The notes below the pieces were generated by a model. The model saw only the letters and a program-made list of their open reading frames with translations. It had not been told where the DNA came from and made no database searches. This document shows, one piece after another, positions 7,974 through 16,460 of a stretch of DNA of 64,000 bases. Every line of letters begins with the position of its first letter. Position 1 is the stretch's first letter. Origin of the DNA: Bin18 sp965242795 (lineage in GTDB: Bacteria > Desulfobacterota > Binatia > Bin18); assembly GCA_965242795.1 (NCBI GenBank), contig OZ251505.1, positions 2,108,001 to 2,172,000 of the forward strand, given 5' to 3'. The position numbers and the translations under genes are program-made.

Positions 7974-10524
7974 TCAACGGCCTGCAGTACCCCGAGGAAG
8001 CAGCGGTCCCCGGTTGCCGTCCCGCCAGCGTCAAGGCGAGCGACTGCAACCTGCATTCCAGCGTCTGCAGGAGGTCTTCGACAATCGACGCGATCCGGCG
8101 ACCTTGCGGGATGACCCAACCGGCATTGCGCCAGAGCGGGCCTTAGTGTTCGAAGTCGCGGGCTCGGTGGACGAAGTAGCCCACGCTGTAGACCGTATCC
8201 AAGGCTTGGAGTTTCTCGGCGACGAAGAAATAGAGTTTGAAGCGGACGATGATTTCGCCGTACGCGACACGCGCCAAGGTCGGCAAGGGGAGACACGCGG
8301 CGACCGCCCTGTTGGCGGCAGACTGTACTTAACGATGCCGGACACGACAGCGCTTCGACAGCTATTAAGACTTTGGAATCAACATCAAGAGGATCTCGCG
8401 CCGGCACAGGGCTATGCGCCTTGGTTCAAGGTATTCGATCAACTCCGCGAACTTCGGGCGTGGGGACCGCGGGATCGCATTTCGGAGGACATGGTTGCCT
8501 ACCTGAATGAACGACTCGAACAGAGAGCCGACGTGGTACGGGTGGAAGCGGAGCTTTGGGGACACCCCAACCAAGCAAGGCAACAGGAAGCGAGGTCACG
8601 GTTCAGAGAAGCGGTCCGAGAGTCCGGCGGCGAAATCGCTCATTCGGCCTCGATTCCAGAGATCGCCTATGAGGCAGCCTTGATCGATGTGCCCATTTCC
8701 GAAGCCCGTCGCTTGGCCCGGCGAGAGGAGATCCGTCTCGCCATTTGCGACGACGTCATGTTCATCCGGCCCCAGTCCACGGTGTCGTTTCCGATCGATG
8801 ACCGAGAAGCAGAGGCGGGCGATTCGGTCGTCCCTTTTGCGGACGAAGAGGCGCCTCCGGTCGTTGCCGTGTTGGACGGCGTGCCTGTACTCGGTCACCG
8901 ACTGCTTGACAATCGTGTCGTATTCGATGATCCCGACGACATAAGCGCAATGAGCGTTGTTTCTGAACGTGATCACGGCACGGCAATGGCCTCGCTGATC
9001 CTGCACGGAGATCGAAATCTCGACGAGCCTCCTTTAGGTCGGGCAATCTACTTCCGTCCCGTGCTCTACGCACCCGGCAATAGCGAGGATGAGAGACCAC
9101 ACCCAGACCGCTTGCTTGTCGATACGATCTACCGCGCCATTCTCCGGATAAAAATCGGAGAAGGGGATGATGCCCCACAGGCACCGGACGTGTTTATCGT
9201 CAACTTGTCGCTCGGTGACCGTAGGCGACCGTTTGCGGGGCCGATGAGTCCTTGGGGTAGACTGTTGGATTATCTGGCTGAACGCTTCGGGATATTGTTC
9301 ATGGTGAGCGCCGGTAACATCAATGAGTCGCTGTCCGTTCCGGCATTCAATGGCATCAGAGATTTAGAAGCAGCAACGACGGAGAAAAGGCAACAAGCGA
9401 TATTTGAAGCCCTTGGTAATGAGCGGTCACAAAGGACTTTATTTTCGCCAGCAGAAGCCCTGAACGTCATCACGGTCGGCGCATGGCATGAAGATGCAGT
9501 TGAAGATCAACACCCATCGAGCGTGGCTTATCAACCTTACATTGCCGACGGTCCCAACATAACATCCGCAATGGGGTTAGGGCATCGGAAAGTGGTCAAG
9601 CCGGATATTTTCATGCCGGGCGGCAAAGAGCGCGTGATGATGGTGAGTTCGGGCGAATTGCGCCTTAAGAGAGCACCGGCCGGCCGTCTCTATGGACTGA
9701 AGACGGCCGTTCCTGACGACACTGGGAAGTTGGACCAGGAAGGCTTGACAGCAGGAACCAGCGTGGCCACTGCCTTGGCGACCCGTGCGGCGCATCGACT
9801 GTTCGATGCGCTGATGGACGACGACAACGGCGCAATACTCAGTGGTGTCGACCCGACGTATTATGGCGTTGTCGTGAAGGCACTTCTCGTTCATCGAGCG
9901 CGTTGGGGCGACATCGGAGACTCGCTTGAAGTCATCTTTGGGCCGAAAGGCCAGGGTAAACATGTTGCTCGCAGAGATAATATCGCAAGTATCCTCGGTT
10001 ATGGTCGTCCGAAAGTAGAGGAAGCGATGACATGCGACCCGAATCGGGCAACCCTTATGGGGTTCGGGGAAGTGTCGGCAGACGGATCGGCATCCCGCTT
10101 TCGTGTTCCGCTACCGAGAAGTCTGGATCTCGTGACTGAACCACGCTCAATCACTTTGACACTTGCCTGGTTCTCGCCCGTCAATATCCGCCATCGGGCC
10201 TATCGTCGGGCAAAACTCGAGGTGAAGGCGGATAGCTTTAAGGAAAAAGTAGGCGTGAAGCGTGCAAGAGCACAACCATCGGACAAGTCCGTTCCCCGCG
10301 GATCGCTATTCCACGTTCGTTACGAAGGTAGCAACGCAGTAGCCTTCGTTGATGAAGGTCATTTGCAATTCCAAGTGTTTTGTCATGCACAAGGGGAAAC
10401 ACTCGATCAGCCTATCAAGTACGGATTAGCCGTTTCTGTAGAATCAGGAGAGCGCGTTCCAGTGTATCAAGAAATACGGCAACGTCTCCAGGTACAGCCA
10501 CTTGTGAGGGATAGATCGAATTAG
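7930..10524 (+). CDS. ietS: Subtilisin-like (S8) serine protease, IetS-like
   Basis: An 864-residue cytoplasmic-type subtilase with no signal peptide. The triad is Asp316 (VVAVLDGVPV), His349 (ERDHGTAMASL) and Ser611 (TAGTSVATAL), with the oxyanion-hole Asn463 in FMVSAGNINE. About 300 residues precede the catalytic domain and 200 follow; these extra domains probably bind the partner ATPase or target. GAGGAGG at 7917-7923 fixes the ATG at 7930, inside the end of the ATPase gene, so the two are translationally coupled. The G+C content looks lower than in neighbouring genes, which supports acquisition by transfer. It is expected to act as the protease effector of an IetAS-type anti-phage system. 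Confidence 0.85.
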   Translation: MAEFPLLPLPAPQTDQRPAVPRGSSGPRLPSRQRQGERLQPAFQRLQEVFDNRRDPATLRDDPTGIAPERALVFEVAGSVDEVAHAVDRIQGLEFLGDEEIEFEADDDFAVRDTRQGRQGETRGDRPVGGRLYLTMPDTTALRQLLRLWNQHQEDLAPAQGYAPWFKVFDQLRELRAWGPRDRISEDMVAYLNERLEQRADVVRVEAELWGHPNQARQQEARSRFREAVRESGGEIAHSASIPEIAYEAALIDVPISEARRLARREEIRLAICDDVMFIRPQSTVSFPIDDREAEAGDSVVPFADEEAPPVVAVLDGVPVLGHRLLDNRVVFDDPDDISAMSVVSERDHGTAMASLILHGDRNLDEPPLGRAIYFRPVLYAPGNSEDERPHPDRLLVDTIYRAILRIKIGEGDDAPQAPDVFIVNLSLGDRRRPFAGPMSPWGRLLDYLAERFGILFMVSAGNINESLSVPAFNGIRDLEAATTEKRQQAIFEALGNERSQRTLFSPAEALNVITVGAWHEDAVEDQHPSSVAYQPYIADGPNITSAMGLGHRKVVKPDIFMPGGKERVMMVSSGELRLKRAPAGRLYGLKTAVPDDTGKLDQEGLTAGTSVATALATRAAHRLFDALMDDDNGAILSGVDPTYYGVVVKALLVHRARWGDIGDSLEVIFGPKGQGKHVARRDNIASILGYGRPKVEEAMTCDPNRATLMGFGEVSADGSASRFRVPLPRSLDLVTEPRSITLTLAWFSPVNIRHRAYRRAKLEVKADSFKEKVGVKRARAQPSDKSVPRGSLFHVRYEGSNAVAFVDEGHLQFQVFCHAQGETLDQPIKYGLAVSVESGERVPVYQEIRQRLQVQPLVRDRSN

Positions 10525-10668
10525 ATTAAGGAGAAGAGTCGGGCGGAGCTTCGGTTTCGTCGAAGAGATGTATCGTATCCCCTCCTTGCCGCGAAACAAC
10601 TAGCCTACGGGGCTGGTCCGTCAGCCGGACGTATTTTTTGACGGCGTCGTTCGGCCCGCCCCGCCTCC

Positions 10669-10751
10669 GGATTCCTGCTTCCGCAGGAATGACGAGAAAG
10701 GGGCAGGAATGACGGGAGAAAAGCGGGTAATGACGAGAAAAGAATAGGAAT
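10669..10751. repeat. Palindrome capped by three ~20-bp tandem units
   Basis: The palindrome GGATTCCTGCTTCCGCAGGA (from 10669) is followed by three units beginning GACGAGA or GACGGGA and ending AAT (10691-10710, 10711-10731, 10732-10751; 20, 21 and 20 bases). It is the same design as the array at 51901-52072 on the opposite strand. The rest of the gap 10525-10816 shows no gene. Confidence 0.8.
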
Positions 10752-10816
10752 GGGGTGAACGAGAAGGAATACCTGAGAGGAAATGGTTACTCTATATTTC
10801 TCAGGCAAGACGACGG

Positions 10817-12571
10817 TCAGTCCGAACCCTCCGCGGGCGTGGCGCTCGAAGCGACTTCCGCAATCGTGTCCAGCACGTCCGCAATCTCGGGCGCGAGGTC
10901 GGGCTCGGGGACGGAATCGGCCAATTCGTAGAAGTTCTTCTTCTGCATGAGGTTGGGCAGGCCGAGCTTTCCGAAATATGCCCGGAAGAGCGGAACGAGA
11001 AAGTCATCGCTCGCCTTGATGTCGTGGTCCCACGGCAACCCCTTGGTGCCGAGGGTGCGTAACGCCGTTTCGATCTCCCCGATCGACTCGTGCATTGCCT
11101 GCAGGCGTTTTTCTGCCTCGGCCTCGGCGAACAACGGGCCGGGGACGTCGGCACGCGCGGACCCCGCGGCGTACGCTTCGAGCGTGGCTCGCGAGCAAAG
11201 GTAGTTCTCGATCTCCCGTCGCTGCCACATCCGAACCGCGACGTGGGCAACGTCCGGCGGGCCGGATTCGAGCCGGTCGAACAGCGCCACGCCCCGAAGC
11301 TGCGGGACGGCCTCTCTGAGGCCGTAGAAGTGATTCCTCACCTCGCCGGGTTGGTTGGCGACGTAGCGGACGAACGGCCGTTCCAACGCACGGCCCGCGG
11401 CGTCGTGTCCGATCCGCGCGGCGAATGCCCGCAGGATGGCGAGGTCCGTGGACCCTTCGAGATAGAGCACCCAGCCGGTCTGCTCCGCTTGGTAGTAGTG
11501 CTCGAAGCCGATGTGCTCCAGTGCCTTCCGCACTTGGCTGCCCTGGCCGTCGATGCGGTGCGGCCGTCCGACGAAGGCGACCACGGCGTCGCGCCCCGCG
11601 GCCTCGTTCAACAGGACTTCCGAATGGCTGGCCGCGATGATCTGGCTGCCGCTCTCGTGCGCCACGTCGCCGATCAAGCTGTAGATTTGCCGCTGTCTGA
11701 GGATTTCGAGGTGCGCGTCGGGCTCGTCCAGGAGCAACACGGCGCCGGGGTTCGCGTACATATAGGCCAGCAGGAGCAGGGTTTGTTGCAGCCCGCGGCC
11801 TGCGGACGACAGGTCGAGCCCGACGCCCTGCTCCCGATAGGTCATGGCGACCTCGCCGCGTTCCGCCACGTACCGCGGCGGGTCGAGTTCCGCGCCGAAC
11901 AGAGCGCGCATGTGCCCCACCAGCCGCGGCCAGTGCTCGGGGTGCTCTGCGCTGATCCGATAGCAGAGATTGCGCAGCACCTCCGCGGTCCGGCCCTCGC
12001 CGACCCGCACGTTGACGGCGCCCCGGTCGAGGCGCGTTTCGGTTGCCGCCAGCCCCGACATCGGGGGCAGAAAGGCGATCTGGACGTCCCGGGCTTCGTC
12101 GGGCACGGGCATGCGGTCCACGGTCTGCCCGGCTGCGCTGTCGGACAGCCGGAGTGGCCGGCAATAGAACGATTCCTCGTTGCTATAGTCGAATTCGAGC
12201 CCGCACCGCCAAGCGTGCCCCTGGGTTATCCCTTCGACGACGATTTCGATGCACACGTTGCGGGTGTGCTGACGTCCGGCGACTTTCCGCACGTCCCGGA
12301 CGTGGAGTTTCCGCCACAACAGGTTGGCGCCCGGCACCGGCACGGCGATGAGGTCGTTGCGGTTGACCGTGACGCCCGGCCGCTTTTCGGGGGTCTTCTG
12401 TCCGGAGCGTTTTTCGTGCCAGCGTTTGAGCCCCACGTTCCACAGCGCCAGCGCCTGCAACGCGGAGGTCTTGCCCGAGTTGTTCGGGCCGACGAACATC
12501 ACGGGATTGCCGAGCTCGATTTCGACGTCCCGAAACCGCTTGAAGTTCCGAACCGCGAGGTGGGTCAGCAC
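10817..12571 (-). CDS. OLD-like AAA ATPase with TOPRIM-like domain
   Basis: A 584-residue protein. The N-terminal ATPase is of the RecF/OLD (ABC-like) class: Walker A GPNNSGKT at 28-35, signature-like LSSAGRGLQQTLLLL, Walker B VLLLDEPDAHLE and the switch histidine in AASHSEVLL. The second half starts with VLYLEGSTDLAIL (Glu372, Asp376), typical of the TOPRIM catalytic centre of OLD nucleases, followed by VALFDRLE and a helical tail. OLD proteins are ATP-dependent DNA nucleases; relatives occur in Gabija (GajA) and retron defence systems. It is the last gene of a minus-strand operon with two small genes (12670-12993, 13005-13169). No helicase partner such as GajB is adjacent. Confidence 0.8.
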   Translation of the reverse strand: MLTHLAVRNFKRFRDVEIELGNPVMFVGPNNSGKTSALQALALWNVGLKRWHEKRSGQKTPEKRPGVTVNRNDLIAVPVPGANLLWRKLHVRDVRKVAGRQHTRNVCIEIVVEGITQGHAWRCGLEFDYSNEESFYCRPLRLSDSAAGQTVDRMPVPDEARDVQIAFLPPMSGLAATETRLDRGAVNVRVGEGRTAEVLRNLCYRISAEHPEHWPRLVGHMRALFGAELDPPRYVAERGEVAMTYREQGVGLDLSSAGRGLQQTLLLLAYMYANPGAVLLLDEPDAHLEILRQRQIYSLIGDVAHESGSQIIAASHSEVLLNEAAGRDAVVAFVGRPHRIDGQGSQVRKALEHIGFEHYYQAEQTGWVLYLEGSTDLAILRAFAARIGHDAAGRALERPFVRYVANQPGEVRNHFYGLREAVPQLRGVALFDRLESGPPDVAHVAVRMWQRREIENYLCSRATLEAYAAGSARADVPGPLFAEAEAEKRLQAMHESIGEIETALRTLGTKGLPWDHDIKASDDFLVPLFRAYFGKLGLPNLMQKKNFYELADSVPEPDLAPEIADVLDTIAEVASSATPAEGSD

Positions 12572-12669
12572 GGCGGCGCCTCGTTTCGATGCGGCGTCCG
12601 AAGCCAGCGCGGTTCGTCTTCGGGACGCGCGGAGGGAGGACCGCGCCGAACCGGTCGAGCGTCCGTCGC

Positions 12670-12993
12670 CTACTCGTCCTCGGCGAGGCGGCGTCCCTGG
12701 AAGCGGCGCACGAGGCTGCGCGCGATCTGGCCGGAATGCTGCATGGCGGCGAGCCCCTCGGCGATGACCTGAGCCATTTCGTCCGCGGACACCGCGGCGG
12801 GCGCGTCCCGATCGGCTTCGGGAGAGCCGACGACGAGGCGGGCGGGGATGCGGCGTTTGGCGGGGCGGAATCGATCGGCCACGTCCTGGAGGTCCTCCAG
12901 CGAGTCGACGTCCGCGGTGATGGTCACCCGGCAGGGATCGTCCTCGTTCTCGATTCGGACGCGGACGATCTGCAAATTCACACGGTCCGCCAT
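12670..12993 (-). CDS. 107-residue protein of unknown function in an OLD operon
   Basis: Reads MADRVNLQIVRVRIENEDD at the start. An N-terminal strand-rich part with a helix (DSLEDLQDVADRFRPA) is followed by a helical C-terminus (ADEMAQVIAEGLAAMQHSG, ending RRLAEDE). No known domain is recognised. The frame extends upstream to 13149, but the ATG at 12993 is the natural start, since the upstream gene ends at 13005. It lies 98 bases before the OLD-like gene and 11 bases after the zinc-ribbon peptide, so the three probably share a transcript. Its regular codon pattern and conserved-looking spacing argue for a real gene. Confidence 0.6.
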   Translation of the reverse strand: MADRVNLQIVRVRIENEDDPCRVTITADVDSLEDLQDVADRFRPAKRRIPARLVVGSPEADRDAPAAVSADEMAQVIAEGLAAMQHSGQIARSLVRRFQGRRLAEDE

Positions 12994-13004
12994 GTCGGCG
13001 CCTG

Positions 13005-13169
13005 TTACGCGGGCTCGGTCGGCTTTTCGTACACGCGGACCGGGATGATGCGCCGGCAGGTCGGGCACGGGACGTTCTTGATGACGGGGAAGGAGGAATA
13101 GGCGCGGGCGATCCGTTTGATCTGCGTGCGGAGTTCCTTTTCGCAGCACGCCGGGAGAGCGTCGGGCAT
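13005..13169 (-). CDS. 54-residue zinc-ribbon-like peptide
   Basis: Short protein beginning MPDALPACCEKELRTQ, with a basic helix in the middle (IKRIARAYSSF) and CPTCRRIIPVRVYEKP at the end. The adjacent Cys pair near residue 8 and the later Cys-x2-Cys could bind one zinc ion. First gene of the three-gene OLD operon. It could be a small regulator or a subunit; the function is unknown. An in-frame start at 13205 would extend it by 12 residues. Confidence 0.5.
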   Translation of the reverse strand: MPDALPACCEKELRTQIKRIARAYSSFPVIKNVPCPTCRRIIPVRVYEKPTEPA

Positions 13170-13506
13170 GGCCCGTGGACTAGCCAACGACCTTGGGGAA
13201 GTCAAGCAGGCGGGGCGGGTGGGGATGGATGAGTTCAGAATTTCCGAGCTGATTCAATGTTGAAGTCTGGGGACCCTCTCCCAGAGGGGAAAGGGTGGGA
13301 TTCCGTTCCCTCTCCCTCCGGGAGGGGGCTAGGGCGAGGGCAAGCTGCCAACGGAGACTCGCCAAGCAGACCCGAGTACCCAAGTTTGGAAATACATGCA
13401 GACTTCCCTCCCTCCCCCTTCGACCCTTCGACAGGCTCAGGGACCGCACGCTCAAGGTCCTGCAAGCTAGGGTCCAGGGGGGAGGGAGGGGAGGGCACGC
13501 GCGAGG
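13170..13506. repeat. Gene-free stretch with two composite repeats
   Basis: Holds a CCCTCTCC...GGAGAGGG-type composite (about 13268-13345), then a TTCGACAGGCTCAGG copy at about 13429 that continues as tandem 15-16-base units (CAGGCTCAGGGACCG, CACGCTCAAGGTCCTG, CAAGCTAGGG). No gene is supported. Confidence 0.7.
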
Positions 13507-13866
13507 CTACGGCTGCTTCTTGATGGTGGCGCCGGAGTTCTTGCGCATGACGTCGGAGACACGCTGCGCTTCGCCATGATCGCCCAGCGAGAGGGCCTGC
13601 CGGAATTGGGCGGACAGCATCCGCATGAGCGTGGCCTCTTGCGGGTCGAGTTCGTCGGCGAGGCGGGCCAGCGTGTCCATTGCGGCGCCGATTTTCGCCG
13701 TGGCCGCGGGGACGTTGCCGTCGGCGCGTGCGGCTACGGCTTCCTGCAAGAGCTTCTGGACGGCTTCGATGCCCGGCTTGGAGCGTGGACCCAGCGCAAT
13801 CGTCAGTTCCGGCAGGCGGGTCAGCAGCGCGTGCAGCGACTCTGGATAGGAATGGTCGTGTGCCAT
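13507..13866 (-). CDS. 119-residue helical protein of unknown function
   Basis: Begins MAHDHSYPESLHALLTRLPE and is almost entirely alpha-helical, with a Lys/Ala-rich middle (IEAVQKLLQEAVAARADGN) and a C-terminal helix (LMRMLSAQFRQALSLGDHGE). No signal peptide or known motif is evident. The frame is open further upstream, but that part is antisense to the neighbouring peptidase gene, so the ATG at 13866 is chosen. It is transcribed divergently from the aminopeptidase P gene, sharing an 87-base gap. Confidence 0.55.
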   Translation of the reverse strand: MAHDHSYPESLHALLTRLPELTIALGPRSKPGIEAVQKLLQEAVAARADGNVPAATAKIGAAMDTLARLADELDPQEATLMRMLSAQFRQALSLGDHGEAQRVSDVMRKNSGATIKKQP

Positions 13867-13953
13867 ATAGTGCCGACCGTCCGTAATTTCCCCGGCGAAG
13901 TCAACCTGACCCAGCTCCGCCACGAAACGGCGTGCGTCAAAATCCAGATGCTT

Positions 13954-15393
13954 ATGAGTACACAGGGCAAGAAGCAACATTCTACCCTCTGCCCCCGGAC
14001 CCCGAGAGTGCAGGACCTTGAGCCTGTCGAAAGGTCGAGGGGGGAGGAGGAAAGCCGGGGAGGGAAGGCTCCGCATGGCGGAGACCGCTCGCCCTACGAA
14101 GCGCGCCGCCAGACGTTTCTCGACCGGATGGGCGCCGGCGTGGCGATCTTTCCGGCCGCACCCACCGCGATACGGTCCCAGGACGTGGAATACCGCTACC
14201 GCCAGGACAACGATTTCTACTATCTGACCGGGTTTCCCGAACCCGAGGCGGTGTGCGTGCTGTCGCCCAACCACGACAAGGAACGCTTCGTGCTGTTCGT
14301 GCGGCCGCGCGACAAGGACAAGGAGACTTGGACGGGCAAGCGGTTCGGGGTCGAGGGGGCGCGCGAACGGTTCGGCGCGGACGCCGCGTATCCCATCGAC
14401 CGGCTCGACGAGGTGCTGCCCGAACACCTGCTCCCCGCGGAGACCGTGTACTACGGGCTGGGCCGCAACGAGCCGCTCAACGCCAAGATCCTGGAATTGG
14501 TCAATCGGGGCCGCGCGCAGCGCCAACGCAGCGGGCAGGGGCCGGTGTCGTTGATCGACCCGGGCGAGACCCTGCACGAGATGCGGCTGCTCAAGACCCC
14601 GGACGAGCTTGCCTTGATGCGCAAGGCGGTCGCGGCCTCGGCCGCGGCGCACCGTGCCGCGCTGCTGGAGACACGGTCGGGCATGTACGAGTTCGAGATC
14701 GAGGCGTTGCTGGAATACCACTTCCGCCGCCACGGCGCCGAGGGGCCGGCCTATCCTTCCATCGTAGCGTCCGGCGCCAACGCAACCATCCTGCACTACG
14801 TTGCCAACGACCAGCCCATGCGCGACGGCGACATGCTGTTGATCGACGCCGGGGCCGAGTATGGCTGCTACTGCGCGGACGTGACGCGCACGTTTCCGGT
14901 GGGCCGCGAGTTTTCGCCGGCGCAGCGGGACGTCTACGACTTGGTACTGAGCGCGCAAAAGGCGGCCATCGAGACGATCCGGCCCGGCGTGCGCTTCGAC
15001 GACGTGCATGACCGGGCGACCAGCCTCCTGGTCGAGGGCTTGCGCGACTTGGGCTTGCTATCGGGCAGCACCGCGCAAATTATCGAGAAGGGCGACTACC
15101 GCCGCTTCTACATGCACCGCACGAGCCACTGGCTCGGCATGGACGTGCACGACGTGGGCAAGTACCGAGCCGAGGGCGAATCGCGCGTACTCGAACCGGG
15201 CATGGTCCTGACGGTCGAACCCGGTGTGTACGTCGGCCCGTCCGAATCCGACACGGACGTCCCGCCCGCGTACCGCGGTATTGGCGTGCGTATCGAAGAC
15301 GATGTGCTGGTGACCGACACCGGCCACGACGTACTCACGGCGGCGATTCCCAAGGAAGTGGATGACGTCCACGCGGCGCGGGGTGGCGGGTAG
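13954..15393 (+). CDS. pepP: Xaa-Pro aminopeptidase (aminopeptidase P, M24B)
   Basis: A complete two-domain aminopeptidase P that removes an N-terminal residue followed by proline. The N-terminal domain begins with the family hallmark RRQTFLDRMGAGVAIF and DNDFYYLTGFPEPEAV. The catalytic pita-bread domain shows the metal ligands: Asp in LLIDAGAEY and ADVTRTFPVG, His in HRTSHWLGMDVHDVG, and Glu in LTVEPGVYVG and VRIEDDVLVT. The start is doubtful because a TTCGACAAGC-family repeat lies in the N-terminal coding region (about 14008-14037). ATGs at 13948 and 13954 or a GTG at 14008 all fit; none has a clear ribosome-binding site. The C-terminus, VDDVHAARGGG, is normal. Confidence 0.85.
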   Translation: MSTQGKKQHSTLCPRTPRVQDLEPVERSRGEEESRGGKAPHGGDRSPYEARRQTFLDRMGAGVAIFPAAPTAIRSQDVEYRYRQDNDFYYLTGFPEPEAVCVLSPNHDKERFVLFVRPRDKDKETWTGKRFGVEGARERFGADAAYPIDRLDEVLPEHLLPAETVYYGLGRNEPLNAKILELVNRGRAQRQRSGQGPVSLIDPGETLHEMRLLKTPDELALMRKAVAASAAAHRAALLETRSGMYEFEIEALLEYHFRRHGAEGPAYPSIVASGANATILHYVANDQPMRDGDMLLIDAGAEYGCYCADVTRTFPVGREFSPAQRDVYDLVLSAQKAAIETIRPGVRFDDVHDRATSLLVEGLRDLGLLSGSTAQIIEKGDYRRFYMHRTSHWLGMDVHDVGKYRAEGESRVLEPGMVLTVEPGVYVGPSESDTDVPPAYRGIGVRIEDDVLVTDTGHDVLTAAIPKEVDDVHAARGGG

Positions 15394-15651
15394 TGCACAT
15401 CCTGGACTCTGAACTTGCGGTGCCTTGAGCGTGTCGAAGGGGGGTTGCTTTGTGGGCGGGTGCTCAATGGAAAAGGTACTCCCCACAACCCCCCCTCCCT
15501 AGCCCTCCCCCTCAAGGGGGGAGGGAATTTTTTGGAAATTGCTCAAGGCTCAGCGACCGGGGCGGGGCTTTGTCGTCTTACTTCCCTCTCCCTCTGGGAG
15601 AGGGCTAGGGTGAGGGTCCCCCGACGAGAGTCCGAGCCGCGAACGAATAGA
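15394..15651. repeat. Intergenic repeat cluster
   Basis: Contains a minus-strand TTCGACACGCTCAAGG copy (about 15420), two CCCTCCC...GGGAGGG composites (about 15500-15530 and 15583-15620) and no supported gene. Confidence 0.65.
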
Positions 15652-15945
15652 CTATTCGGGCGACGCCGGCTTCCGCGCATGAACGGATAGGTAGCTCAGA
15701 AGGTCGGCTTTTTCGGCGTCGGATAAACGGGGGCGCCTCAAACGCGCAAATTCGACGTCCATCCGGTCGAGCATGAACCGCCACATGTCGGGCGTGAGCA
15801 GGCCGGGGTGATACAGCCGGTGACATCCCGAGCATCGCTCGCGGTAGAGGTGGGCGCCCGCGGAGTCGGGGTCGGGCAAATTAGCTTCACAGCCTGTGAG
15901 GCTGGCCCATACTACCGAGCCGAGCAGCAGACCGCGCGGCGTCAT
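15652..15945 (-). CDS. Small monohaem cytochrome c lipoprotein
   Basis: A 97-residue exported protein. The signal ends in the lipobox-like WASLTGCEAN, so the mature protein should be lipid-anchored in the periplasm. It contains one haem c site, CSGCH, a candidate axial Met (DMWRFMLDRM) and the helix LSDAEKADLLSYLSVHARKP typical of class I c-type cytochromes. Likely carries electrons for an unknown redox partner. Its ATG overlaps the stop of the PTPS-like gene by 4 bases, so it is the third gene of an operon with a GGCT-like and a PTPS-like protein. That pairing is unusual. Confidence 0.75.
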   Translation of the reverse strand: MTPRGLLLGSVVWASLTGCEANLPDPDSAGAHLYRERCSGCHRLYHPGLLTPDMWRFMLDRMDVEFARLRRPRLSDAEKADLLSYLSVHARKPASPE

Positions 15946-16451
15946 GCCGTCTCGGCAGGCGTATCTGCCAACGATTCACGGCACACCGCTAATTGCCCAG
16001 GTATGTCCTCGATGCCGACTTCGATGGTGTCGATGGTGTTGCCGCCGGCCTCGGCCAAGCGGGTGCGCAGCCGCGTAATGAGGTATCGCGCGATCTCCTC
16101 GGACGACGAGTGCACGATTGGGAGCAGGCGCACGTCGGCGCGCGGAAAGCGGAACCGCGCGCCGTCCTCGCAGTCCACTTCGACGCTTTCGCCGTCCGTC
16201 CGAATCGTCAGACAGTCGCTCCGTTCGGGCAGCAGCGTGGCGAAGTGCAGCTTGTCGCACTCTTCTTCCGCGATCCGTTTCAGGACCAGGAAATCGACGA
16301 CGTAGCCGTCCGCGCCGACCGGCCCGCACACCGTGACTTCGACCCGATAGGTATGCCCGTGCAGCGGCTCGCGGAAGCCGCGAAAGGCGATGAAGTGCGC
16401 CGCGGTAAAACGCAACAACTCTTTTCCGATGGACACGCTGAAAACGCTCAT
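15942..16451 (-). CDS. 6-pyruvoyltetrahydropterin synthase/QueD-like protein lacking the usual cysteine
   Basis: A 169-residue T-fold protein. Zinc-binding histidines are seen in FTAAHF and LHGHTYRVEV, and the acidic pterin-anchor region near the C-terminus (TIDTIEVGIEDIPGQ) fits the family. QueD and PTPS enzymes carry a catalytic Cys four residues before the HGH motif; here the segment is FREPLHGH, with Glu and Arg instead. That recalls PTPS-III-type variants that use Glu, so the product may not be a queuosine precursor. The gene starts 9 bases after the GGCT-like gene and overlaps the cytochrome gene. No other queuosine gene is nearby. Confidence 0.75.
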   Translation of the reverse strand: MSVFSVSIGKELLRFTAAHFIAFRGFREPLHGHTYRVEVTVCGPVGADGYVVDFLVLKRIAEEECDKLHFATLLPERSDCLTIRTDGESVEVDCEDGARFRFPRADVRLLPIVHSSSEEIARYLITRLRTRLAEAGGNTIDTIEVGIEDIPGQLAVCRESLADTPAETA

Positions 16452-16460
16452 GGCCCTTTC

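Noticed and set aside
10817..12571. Gabija system (GajAB)
   Set aside because: The protein is GajA-like in domains, but no UvrD-type helicase gene lies next to it.
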